Part shown: piece by piece, positions 1 through 6,323 of the stretch
How the letters are laid out: every line of letters begins with the position of its first letter
How positions within the stretch are numbered: position 1 is the stretch's first letter
Assembly (NCBI GenBank): GCA_022822575.1
Contig: JAJEBJ010000483.1
Coordinates: 1 to 9,479, forward strand
DNA: 9,479 bases
Reading direction: 5' to 3'
From: Alphaproteobacteria bacterium
Lineage (GTDB): Bacteria; Pseudomonadota; Alphaproteobacteria; SP197
Program-made: the position numbers and the translations under genes
Notes under the pieces: generated by a model
What the model saw: only the letters and a program-made list of their open reading frames with translations
What the model was told of the DNA's origin: nothing
Database searches by the model: none

Positions 1-851
1 CCATTCTCGAGGAAGACGGTGCGGTCATCTTCCGCAATCTCGTCGATGACGACGTCATGGACCGGGTCAACGAGGAACTCGAACCCTACCTCGGCCGGGC
101 CTACTTCGGTGAGGGCGAATTCTGGGGCCGCAAGACGCGGCGCGTGAGTTCGCTGATCGCCAAGTCCAAGACCTATGGAGAGGAGCTTGCCACGGCGCCG
201 CAAATTCTCGCGGTCATGGATCGCCTGTTGCTGCCCCGCTGTGAACGCTATCAGCTTCATGTGACCCAGGCGGTGAGAATCACGCCCGGCGAAGGGCGCC
301 AGATCGTGCATCGCGACGATGGCCTCATCCCGTTCCGCCATCCCGGACCCCAGTGCCTGTGCAACACCATGTGGGCGCTGTCGGACTTCACCGTCGAGAA
401 CGGCGCCACCAATGTCATTCCCGGCAGTCACCTCTGGGACGACGACACCTACCCCGACGACAATTCCAGGCTCGCCTGCGCCGTGATGCCCAAGGGCTCG
501 TGTCTTATCTATCTCGGTTCGGTGTTCCATGGCGGCGGACAGAATGTCACCACCGACCAGTTCCGCACCGGAGCGATCACCGGATACAGCCTCGGCTGGC
601 TGCGCCAGGAAGAAAACCAGTATCTCGCGGTTCCACCCGCTGTCGCCCGCGGCCTGCGCGAAGATGTCCAGCACCTGATCGGCTACCACCTGCACGACAT
701 CTTCCTGGGCTGGGTCGAGGGGCAGGATCCCCATGTCGTGCTCGAGGACAGGTTCGCCGATGTCATGCCGGCCGCGCCGGAAGGCGGCGAGTACGTGGAG
801 GATTCAAGCGTCTTCAAGACCGCGGTACTGGGAGAGCCGAGTCGTCATTGA
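1..851 (+). CDS. Phytanoyl-CoA dioxygenase (PhyH) family protein, 5' end outside window
   Basis: Probable non-heme Fe(II)/2-oxoglutarate-dependent oxygenase of the PhyH family, which hydroxylates small organic or acyl substrates in the cytoplasm. The frame is open from base 3 and reads ILEEDGAVIFRNLVDDDVMD, a typical PhyH N-terminal region, so the ATG at 57 is internal and the true start lies upstream of the window. Counting from the Met at 57, the iron-binding facial triad is visible as H85-R-D87 (VHRDDG) and H158 (SVFHGGG). R170 is the likely 2-oxoglutarate-binding arginine. The family signature NGATNVIPGSH lies at about 115-125. The reading frame ends with TGA at 849-851. About 50 bases separate it from the tRNA gene, so it is probably the last gene of its transcript. 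The substrate cannot be told from sequence. The family call is secure; the catalytic role is inferred from intact ligands. Confidence 0.9.
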   Translation, partial: ILEEDGAVIFRNLVDDDVMDRVNEELEPYLGRAYFGEGEFWGRKTRRVSSLIAKSKTYGEELATAPQILAVMDRLLLPRCERYQLHVTQAVRITPGEGRQIVHRDDGLIPFRHPGPQCLCNTMWALSDFTVENGATNVIPGSHLWDDDTYPDDNSRLACAVMPKGSCLIYLGSVFHGGGQNVTTDQFRTGAITGYSLGWLRQEENQYLAVPPAVARGLREDVQHLIGYHLHDIFLGWVEGQDPHVVLEDRFADVMPAAPEGGEYVEDSSVFKTAVLGEPSRH

Positions 852-860
852 CGGTTCTTC

Positions 861-890
861 TTGACCGGCCGCGTCAACCCCGACATTGAT
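861..890 (+). promoter_or_regulatory. Possible tRNA-Leu promoter
   Basis: A TTGACC box at 861-866 resembles a sigma70 -35 element. It is followed 18 bases later by a weak ATTGAT (885-890), which would place a transcript start a few bases before the tRNA at 904. The -35 box also forms one arm of an inverted repeat, TTGAC (861-865) and GTCAA (873-877). The same hairpin could instead mark the 3' end of the upstream PhyH transcript, though no T tract follows it. The -10 match is poor, so the call is tentative. Confidence 0.3.
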
Positions 891-899
891 GACCTTCCT

Positions 900-2624
900 T
901 CAGGCCTCTGTGGCGGAACTGGTAGACGCGGCAGACTCAAAATCTGCTTTCCATCCGGAAGTGGGGGTTCGAGTCCCTCCAGAGGCACCACCCTTCCCAC
1001 GTGGGCGGGATTCGACCCGCCCGAGATCGAATGTGCGGTAGCCGTCGCTGGCAACCCGGTCGCAGATCCGCCGGTAGCTGTCGAAGCCCCCGACATAGGG
1101 CGTGAACACACGAGGCTTGCCGGGAATGTTGGCGCCGACATACCAGGAGTTCGCCAGGGGATAGAGGGTCTCGTCACCAACAGCGATGGTGTGTTCGACC
1201 CAGGCGTCTTCCTCGTCTTCAGTCGCCTCGATCCGGTCGAGATCATGACGCTGCAGCCAGGTCAGACAATCCGTGACCCACTCCACGTGCTGTTCGATGG
1301 CGCTCATCATGTTGGTGAGAACCGAGGGGCTCTGCGGGCCGGTGATGGTGAACATGTTGGGAAACCCGGCCATCGTGAGACCGAGATAGGTGCGCGGCCC
1401 GGCCTCCCACCTGTCGCGCAGGCTGACATCCTCCACGCCACGGATGTCGATCCCGAGAAGAGGGCCCGTCATGGCGTCGAATCCGGTGGCGAACACGAGG
1501 GCATCGACGTCGAAGGCCCTGCCTCCTTCGGTGACGAGGCCCGTCGGTGTGATGTGGCCGATCGGATCGTCGCTGATGTCGATGAGGGTGACGTTCTTCC
1601 GGTTGTAGGTCTCGAAGTAGTCGATGTCGACGCACAAACGCTTGGTGCCGAACGGGTGATCGGTCGGTGACAGCAGCCTGGCCGTCTCAGGATCGTCGAC
1701 CCTGCTGCGTATGTTGTCGTGGGCGAAGTCGACGAAGAGCCTGTTGACCTCCATGCTGGTGTTGACGTCATCGAAGGTCGAGAGAACGGTGAAACCGCCG
1801 ATCTGCCAGCGCCGTTCCATTTCCGACTTGCGCAGGTTGTCGGAGACCTCCAGTCCGGGGCCGACGGCATCATCACAGTTGTAGCCGCTGTGCGACCAGC
1901 GGGCACCTTCCCGGAAGGCGGCGTAGTTCTTCTTGATCTTCCGCACCTCATCGGCATCAAGCGGACGGTTCCAGGCAGGCACCGCAAAGTTCGGCGTACG
2001 CTGGAAGACGGTGAGGTGGCGCGCCTCGCCGGCGATCTGGGGAATCGACTGGATCGCCGATGAGCCGGTGCCGATGATGCCGACATCCAGACCCCGGAAG
2101 TCGACCGGCTCGTGGGGCCACAGGCCCGTGTGATACCAGGGGCCACGGAAGGAATCGAGACCGGGGAAATCGGGGCGCCTAGGCACGGAAAGACACCCGA
2201 GCGCCATGATGCAGTAGCGGCCGCGAAAGATCTCTCCTGCGTCGGTTTCAAGGACCCAGCCCCCGGAGTCCTCGTCCCACCAGGCCCGAGTCACCCGGAT
2301 GCCGAAGCGGATGTCGCGGCGCAGATCAAAGCGGTCCGCCACGTGATCGGCGTATTCCAGTATCTCCGGCTGCGCCGAGTAGCGTTCCGTCCATTCCCAT
2401 TCCTGCTGCAGGTCCTCGTCGAAGGAATAGGAGTATTCCATGCTCTCGACATCGCAGCGGGCCCCGGGATAGCGGTTCCAGTACCAGGTGCCGCCGACAT
2501 CGTCTGCCATCTCGAGCACGACCACCCGCAGTCCCAGACGCCGCAGGCTGTAGAGCATGTACATGCCCGAAAAGCCGGCGCCCACGATGACGGCGTCATA
2601 CGAGGTGGAGGATTGTTCCGACAC
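900..2624 (-). CDS. Flavin-containing Baeyer-Villiger-type monooxygenase (cyclohexanone monooxygenase-like)
   Basis: FAD/NADPH-dependent class B monooxygenase, likely cytoplasmic, inserting one oxygen atom beside a ketone carbonyl to give an ester or lactone. Counting from the proposed GTG start, the FAD Rossmann motif GAGFSG is at 15-20, followed by the VGGTWYWNRYPGARCD segment. The Baeyer-Villiger fingerprint FxGxxxHxxxWP reads FRGPWYHTGLWP at 159-170. The NADPH motif GTGSSA is at 185-190, the conserved KR pair ends at R329 (the position of the catalytic arginine in relatives), and ATGF is at 379-382. GTG at 2624 is chosen because AGGGAGG sits 8 bases upstream. An in-frame ATG at 2651 would add nine residues but lacks a ribosome site and falls inside an inverted repeat. 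Family similarity ends near residue 534 (GYRTFDL). The frame then continues 40 residues, most of them encoded by the complement of the tRNA-Leu gene, to TGA at 900-902. Substrate unknown. The family call is secure; the C-terminus is abnormal. Confidence 0.9.
   Translation of the reverse strand: MSEQSSTSYDAVIVGAGFSGMYMLYSLRRLGLRVVVLEMADDVGGTWYWNRYPGARCDVESMEYSYSFDEDLQQEWEWTERYSAQPEILEYADHVADRFDLRRDIRFGIRVTRAWWDEDSGGWVLETDAGEIFRGRYCIMALGCLSVPRRPDFPGLDSFRGPWYHTGLWPHEPVDFRGLDVGIIGTGSSAIQSIPQIAGEARHLTVFQRTPNFAVPAWNRPLDADEVRKIKKNYAAFREGARWSHSGYNCDDAVGPGLEVSDNLRKSEMERRWQIGGFTVLSTFDDVNTSMEVNRLFVDFAHDNIRSRVDDPETARLLSPTDHPFGTKRLCVDIDYFETYNRKNVTLIDISDDPIGHITPTGLVTEGGRAFDVDALVFATGFDAMTGPLLGIDIRGVEDVSLRDRWEAGPRTYLGLTMAGFPNMFTITGPQSPSVLTNMMSAIEQHVEWVTDCLTWLQRHDLDRIEATEDEEDAWVEHTIAVGDETLYPLANSWYVGANIPGKPRVFTPYVGGFDSYRRICDRVASDGYRTFDLGRVESRPRGKGGASGGTRTPTSGWKADFESAASTSSATEA
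904..990 (+). tRNA. tRNA-Leu (anticodon CAA), class II, CCA encoded
   Basis: A complete cloverleaf can be folded by eye. The acceptor stem GCCTCTG (904-910) pairs perfectly with CAGAGGC (980-986), followed by discriminator A987 and genomic CCA at 988-990. The D stem is GCG/CGC (913-915 and 927-929) with a GGTAGA loop. The anticodon stem GCAGA/TCTGC (931-935 and 943-947) encloses the loop CTCAAAA, giving anticodon CAA at 938-940, which reads UUG. A long variable arm, TTCC/GGAA (949-952 and 957-960), marks class II, and with the CAA anticodon identifies leucine. The T arm is GGGGG-TTCGAGT-CCCTC (963-979). The gene is entirely overlapped on the opposite strand by the 3' end of the monooxygenase reading frame. 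Confidence 0.97.
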
Positions 2625-2632
2625 GCCGGACG

Positions 2633-2639
2633 CCTCCCT
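2633..2639 (-). promoter_or_regulatory. Ribosome binding site deciding the monooxygenase GTG start
   Basis: The - strand reads AGGGAGG here, a strong Shine-Dalgarno match, with 8 bases between GGAGG and the GTG at 2624-2622. The competing in-frame ATG at 2651 has only CCCCGG-type sequence directly upstream. This favours the GTG. Confidence 0.65.
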
Positions 2640-2641
2640 GT

Positions 2642-2667
2642 TGATCTTCATCCGGGGGCCAAGATCA
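2642..2667. promoter_or_regulatory. Inverted repeat in divergent promoter region (candidate operator)
   Basis: TGATCTT (2642-2648) and AAGATCA (2661-2667) are perfect reverse complements separated by 12 bases. They lie in the 132-base gap between the divergent monooxygenase and M24 genes, just upstream of the monooxygenase ribosome site. The position suits an operator for a dimeric regulator acting on one or both genes. No regulator gene is adjacent, and no convincing -35/-10 pair was found. A chance match is possible. Confidence 0.35.
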
Positions 2668-2756
2668 TCACAGATGCCGGTAAGAGAGCAAGTCCGTTCC
2701 ACGGAGCCCGGGCACGGCATACCATGAGGGAGCCCGGAACCTTGCGAAGAGACACC

Positions 2757-3920
2757 ATGCCCGCCTATGCCTCCTTCTGCGAAGCCGAACACCGGCGCCG
2801 CCTTGAACGCACTCGCGAAGCCATGAGAGTGGAAGGGATCGATGTCTGTCTCTGCGTGGCGCCGGAGCACCTCTACTGGATCGCCGGCTATGATTCCTGG
2901 GTGGCCGTCAACAGTCCCCAGGCCCTCGTCTTCACTGCTGGGGACGATGATCCCTGCCTCGTCGTGCGCGACGTCGATCTGCCCCTGGCGATGGAAACCA
3001 CATGGGTCCGGGATGTCCGCGCCTACCGCCTGCACCACGACGATGCGGCGGCCCTGATGGCCGAACTGGTGCATGACAAGTCCCGCGTCGGCGCCCGGGT
3101 CGGCATCGAAATGCGGTCCCACTGCCTCTCCTGGGAATGGGGCCAGATTCTTGCGGCCTCCCTTCCGGCATCACGATTCACCGACATCACGCCGCTCATC
3201 GGCGCCTTGCGCTGGATCAAGTCGCCCGCAGAGATCGCCTTCATGCGTGAAGCCGCCCGCCATGCCGAGGCCGGTCTTGCCGCCATGCGCCGGTCGCTCA
3301 GGCCGGGCATGAGCGAGATCGCACTGGCGGCCGAGATTGAACATGCCATGCGCCGGCAGGGATGCGACTACTGGGCCATCCCCGTCGAACTGGCGAGCGG
3401 TCCGAGAAGCGAAGGCGGTCATGCGACACCGCGGAACCGCGTCATCGAGTCGGGCGACCTCGTTCACGTCGAACTGGCAGGTGTTCACGAGCGCTACCAC
3501 GCCGTTGCCATCGCCACCATGGCGGCCGGCAGTCCCTCCTCGGGAAATCGCGATCTCTACGAGGTGGCGCGGCGTTCCCTCGAGGACGGAATCGCCTCGA
3601 TGAAGCCCGGCGTGCCGGTGGCGGAGGTCGAGGAGGCCTCACTCGTGGCGGTCCGTGAATCCGGTCTCGAAGCTGCCGCCATGATGCGTTTCGGCTACGG
3701 CATCGGTATCGCCTACCCACCGCTGTGGCTCGAAACCCTGGAGATCGGCCGCCACATGGACCAGCGTCTGCAGCCGGGCATGACCTTCGTGCTGCATGCC
3801 TGCCTTACACCGCCCGGATCCGGGACCGGCGTGGTCCTTGGCGGCACCTGGCTGATGCTGGAGGACGGTGTCACGATGCTGGCCGGCAGCGGCGCGACGG
3901 ACCTCGACATCATCGGCTGA
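2757..3920 (+). CDS. M24 family (creatinase/ectoine-hydrolase-like) protein lacking canonical metal ligands
   Basis: A 387-residue 'pita-bread' fold protein of the peptidase M24 family, which includes Xaa-Pro dipeptidases, creatinase and ectoine hydrolase. It has the usual layout: an N-terminal creatinase-like domain (about 10-145), the IKSPAEIAFMREAA linker (154-167), and a C-terminal catalytic-fold domain (about 168-387). H222 in SGPRSEGGH aligns with the catalytic histidine of creatinase. The usual dinuclear-metal ligands Asp, Asp, His, Glu, Glu appear as E239, V250, Y314, H347 and a hydrophobic/Gly position near 361. The stretch FGYGIGIAYPP (312-322) resembles the ectoine-hydrolase/creatinase branch, where a Tyr takes the place of the metal His. 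A metal-independent C-N hydrolase is therefore more likely than a peptidase. Start ATG 2757 is taken for its fit to family length and a weak AAGAG upstream; an in-frame ATG at 2724 is the alternative. It is divergent from the monooxygenase and convergent with the AbiEi-like gene. Substrate unknown. Confidence 0.85.
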   Translation: MPAYASFCEAEHRRRLERTREAMRVEGIDVCLCVAPEHLYWIAGYDSWVAVNSPQALVFTAGDDDPCLVVRDVDLPLAMETTWVRDVRAYRLHHDDAAALMAELVHDKSRVGARVGIEMRSHCLSWEWGQILAASLPASRFTDITPLIGALRWIKSPAEIAFMREAARHAEAGLAAMRRSLRPGMSEIALAAEIEHAMRRQGCDYWAIPVELASGPRSEGGHATPRNRVIESGDLVHVELAGVHERYHAVAIATMAAGSPSSGNRDLYEVARRSLEDGIASMKPGVPVAEVEEASLVAVRESGLEAAAMMRFGYGIGIAYPPLWLETLEIGRHMDQRLQPGMTFVLHACLTPPGSGTGVVLGGTWLMLEDGVTMLAGSGATDLDIIG

Positions 3921-3973
3921 CACCCGTCGACTCGTCCGCGAGGCCACGCGCTTCAGTCCGCTGTCCCGATATC

Positions 3974-4774
3974 TTACGCTTCCGCATCGACGCTTGCGTT
4001 CACCAGCAGCCGCCAGTCCTTCGACCGTGGCACGCCCGCAGCATCCGCACCGGGCAGAAGCCTGGTGTAACTGCGGGCGCGCTGCCGCACATGCTCCTTG
4101 AGCAGCTTCGCCCTTTCTCCAGCGCCGACATGTTCCAGGAGGTAGCCCAGACGCTGTGCCCAGAGGACCGATGAGGACTGCGACGCCTCGACAAGACGCT
4201 CCGGGTCCATATCCTCGCTGAGTTCGGAAAGCAGGCCCGCCACCCGGTTCAGGCCTCCAGCGCGATCCATGTACCCGACGAGATCGACCGCCGTCGCCTC
4301 CACGGTCGAGACGACGACCGCTCCGCGCGGATTGCTGAGGCTCTCGACCGGCACGACGGAGAGGTTTCGGCGCGCGAAGAACGCGACCCGGATTGCGCCG
4401 CAGACGATCGCCGGCCGGTTTTTCTCAACCACCACTTGGAACTCTTGCGGGCGATGATGGGCTGCACCGTGATACTGTGCGGCGGAGAGGAGCCCCGCGT
4501 AGTACCGGGTGCTCCGGTGCTCCATCAGCATCGGGATGAACTGGTCCGCCGGCAGGCAGCCAAGCCGTCTGTATTCGGGCGGCACGATGACGTAGAACCC
4601 GCGCGCCGGACTTGCGATCTCCCTCTTGGCCGCAAGGCGGCTCAGGGCTTGGCGCGCCGCCGCCTCGGAGGTCCCGAGGGCCGAGCGAAGCTCGGATGAG
4701 GTGAAGTGATAGCGTCCGCGGGCGGCGAGATCGGTGACGACCTCGCGGGCTCGTGGTGCGCCAGATGCAGACAT
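3974..4774 (-). CDS. AbiEi-type antitoxin / winged-helix transcriptional regulator, no partner toxin
   Basis: A 266-residue protein resembling AbiEi, the antitoxin and autorepressor of type IV AbiE toxin-antitoxin systems. The N-terminal winged helix covers roughly residues 20-66: FTSSELRSALG, then TSEAAARQALSRL as the likely recognition helix, and a wing ending near ARGFYVIVPPEYR. The middle carries the family-like LSAAQYHGAAHHRPQEFQVV and STVEATAVDLVGYMDRAGGL segments. The C-terminus ends in the usual DWRLLVN pattern (253-259). AbiE operons normally carry the AbiEii nucleotidyltransferase directly downstream. Here only 53 bases separate the TAA (3974-3976) from the convergent M24 stop, and no toxin lies on either side. 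It is therefore an orphan antitoxin, a regulator recruited to another role, or a remnant of a lost pair. No clear ribosome site precedes the ATG at 4774. A+T-rich DNA upstream hints at transfer. Confidence 0.82.
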   Translation of the reverse strand: MSASGAPRAREVVTDLAARGRYHFTSSELRSALGTSEAAARQALSRLAAKREIASPARGFYVIVPPEYRRLGCLPADQFIPMLMEHRSTRYYAGLLSAAQYHGAAHHRPQEFQVVVEKNRPAIVCGAIRVAFFARRNLSVVPVESLSNPRGAVVVSTVEATAVDLVGYMDRAGGLNRVAGLLSELSEDMDPERLVEASQSSSVLWAQRLGYLLEHVGAGERAKLLKEHVRQRARSYTRLLPGADAAGVPRSKDWRLLVNASVDAEA

Positions 4775-4795
4775 GTCGCCGATAAAGTCGCATTT

Positions 4796-4824
4796 ATTGT
4801 CACTTTACCAATGTGAAATTGTGA
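4796..4824. promoter_or_regulatory. A+T-rich repeat cluster upstream of the AbiEi-like gene (candidate operator/promoter)
   Basis: ATTGTCA (4796-4802) and ATTGTGA (4818-4824) form a near-perfect direct repeat 22 bases apart, about two helical turns. TCAC (4800-4803) faces GTGA (4813-4816) as an inverted repeat, and ATTG (4796-4799) faces CAAT (4809-4812). The cluster lies 22-50 bases before the ATG of the winged-helix gene, in clearly A+T-richer DNA than its surroundings. AbiEi proteins are known to repress their own promoters through repeated sites, so an autoregulatory site is a reasonable inference. Promoter boxes here are weak. Confidence 0.35.
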
Positions 4825-5056
4825 TTTCGCGGCTCCTTCCTGAATAATCCCTCATGGCGTCTTCGGCTGAACGCGGTTGTGTGACCAGGCCTGCCGGGAG
4901 CACCTTCATCTGCCGGACTTCTTCACCCGGACCGTCGCCGGGAGGCTCACCGCGGAGCGTGCACAGGCCAACGGTCAGATCGTCCGGTTCCCCGCACGGT
5001 CAATGTCGAGCATGTCCGCGCGCAGTTTCGACACCACAACATGGGCTGTCCGGGAG
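4825..5056. other. Intergenic stretch with no supported gene
   Basis: About 230 bases between the AbiEi upstream region and the MFS stop codon. Short open frames exist on both strands, but they run on into the antisense of the MFS gene and lack recognisable motifs or ribosome sites. No RNA gene, clear terminator or repeat was seen. It may hold a decayed gene, but nothing supports that directly. Confidence 0.5.
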
Positions 5057-6298
5057 TCAATGGGCGGGAGCCATGACCGGTGGGGACGGACGCAAGGCGG
5101 CGATGAGATAGCCGATGACGACAAGATTGATTGCGTTGAAAGCCACACCTGCGAGGAAGGGGGTGTGGTAGCTGCCGGTGACGTCGAAGCCGATGCCGCC
5201 GAGCCAGCCGCCGATGGCCATGCCAAAGGTGCCGAAGAGAACGACGATGCCGGTGCACCGCCCGGTCCATTGCGCGGGGAGATTCTCACGGATGATCACG
5301 GGATAGGTCGGCGCGATACCGCCGAACCCCAAACCGAAGATTGCCGCCGTGATCATCAATGATGCGGAGCCTTCGAGGAAGGGGAGCAATCCCAGCGTCG
5401 CCGTCTGGATGAACGAGAACACGAAGAGAGTCTTCAGAGCCCCGATCCACTCGATCATCAGGCCGCACACGAGAGCCCGTGAGACAAAACTGGCCGCCAG
5501 GAGGGCAGAAAGGACCGATGCCGCCTCCATCGGCGCGATCCCGACATCGGTGGCGTGGGATTTGATGTGGGCGATGGGCAGGGACATGCTGACGCAACAG
5601 CCGACTATGGCGATGCAGAGCAGCACCATCATCGCGCGGGGCCCTACGAGCGGGGGCCCCTGTCCGGGCACGATCGCGTCCGCGGAGGTCCCGGAGGGCG
5701 CCAGGGCGCGCGGCGAACGCCGCAGGAAGAGGGACAGCGGCACCATCACGGCCATGCTGGCGCCACCGTAGAACAGGTATGTATCGCGCCAGCCCCATGT
5801 CGCCAGCCCGTACTCGAAGAGCGGCGGCCACAAGGCGCCGGCGACACTCTGGCCGCTGGTCACGAGTCCCACGGCAATGCCGCGCCGCTGCACGAACCAG
5901 CGTGTCGTGTTGGCCACGAGAGGCACATAGAGCGCCGCCTGGCCGAGGAGGCCGATCACCAGCCCGTAGACCAGATAGAACTCCCACTGGTTCGCCGCCA
6001 TGCTGACCAGCACGGCGCCTGTCCCGATCATGACGGCGCCCACCAGGGCCGGCCACCCCATTCCGGCCCTGTCGAGCCACCATCCCATGACGATGCCGCC
6101 CACCCCGCCTCCGATGAACTGCAGGGAATAGGCAAACGAGGGAACCGACCGCGGCCAGCCAAAGCTGGCCGCGATATCCTTCATCGAGACGACCAGCAGG
6201 AACAGGGCGCCGTTCCCCAGAACGAGCATCAGGAAAGAGGCCGCCACCACGATCCATGCGTAGCGACTGTCAGACAAGCGACGCAGGTACCGGATCAT
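5057..6298 (-). CDS. MFS transporter (monocarboxylate/oxalate-formate antiporter-like)
   Basis: A 413-residue inner-membrane carrier of the Major Facilitator Superfamily with about 12 hydrophobic segments, the first near residues 13-36 and the last near 380-402. Two six-helix halves are separated by a polar loop at about 194-220. Motif A is visible as MGWWLDRAGMGWP (71-83) between helices 2 and 3. WFVQRRGIAVGL (134-145), followed by TSGQSVAGALWPPL, is characteristic of the monocarboxylate porter and OFA branches, which carry small organic acids. The Grx-like gene upstream ends 25 bases before this ATG, so it is probably the last gene of the aco operon. By context it could import the substrate or export an acid product. 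No strong ribosome site precedes the start at 6298, so coupling to the upstream gene is possible. The superfamily is certain; the substrate is inferred from context only. Confidence 0.9.
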   Translation of the reverse strand: MIRYLRRLSDSRYAWIVVAASFLMLVLGNGALFLLVVSMKDIAASFGWPRSVPSFAYSLQFIGGGVGGIVMGWWLDRAGMGWPALVGAVMIGTGAVLVSMAANQWEFYLVYGLVIGLLGQAALYVPLVANTTRWFVQRRGIAVGLVTSGQSVAGALWPPLFEYGLATWGWRDTYLFYGGASMAVMVPLSLFLRRSPRALAPSGTSADAIVPGQGPPLVGPRAMMVLLCIAIVGCCVSMSLPIAHIKSHATDVGIAPMEAASVLSALLAASFVSRALVCGLMIEWIGALKTLFVFSFIQTATLGLLPFLEGSASLMITAAIFGLGFGGIAPTYPVIIRENLPAQWTGRCTGIVVLFGTFGMAIGGWLGGIGFDVTGSYHTPFLAGVAFNAINLVVIGYLIAALRPSPPVMAPAH

Positions 6299-6323
6299 GG
6301 ATGTCGGAAGGCGGGCGAATATC

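Noticed and set aside
991..1009. Rho-independent terminator after the tRNA
   Set aside because: The CCCACGTGGG palindrome has no usable loop size and no T run, so it is noted only as a palindrome.
861..1670. + strand open frame through the tRNA and antisense to the monooxygenase
   Set aside because: It includes the tRNA itself and no recognisable domain. The - strand frame carries all the monooxygenase motifs.
2112..2756. Long N-terminal extension of the M24 frame
   Set aside because: It overlaps the monooxygenase gene on the other strand for several hundred bases and has no family similarity. M24 homology begins just after ATG 2757.
2652..3122. N-terminal extension of the monooxygenase frame
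   Set aside because: It is antisense to the M24 gene. The FAD-binding motif at the normal N-terminal distance fits the GTG at 2624.
3921..3973. Terminator between the convergent M24 and AbiEi-like genes
   Set aside because: Only a 4-base-pair hairpin (CTCG/CGAG at 3931-3942) without a T tract is present, too weak to call.
4854..5362. Possible small + strand gene between AbiEi and MFS
   Set aside because: The candidates start at TTG or ATG without ribosome sites, show no family motif and run into MFS antisense sequence.
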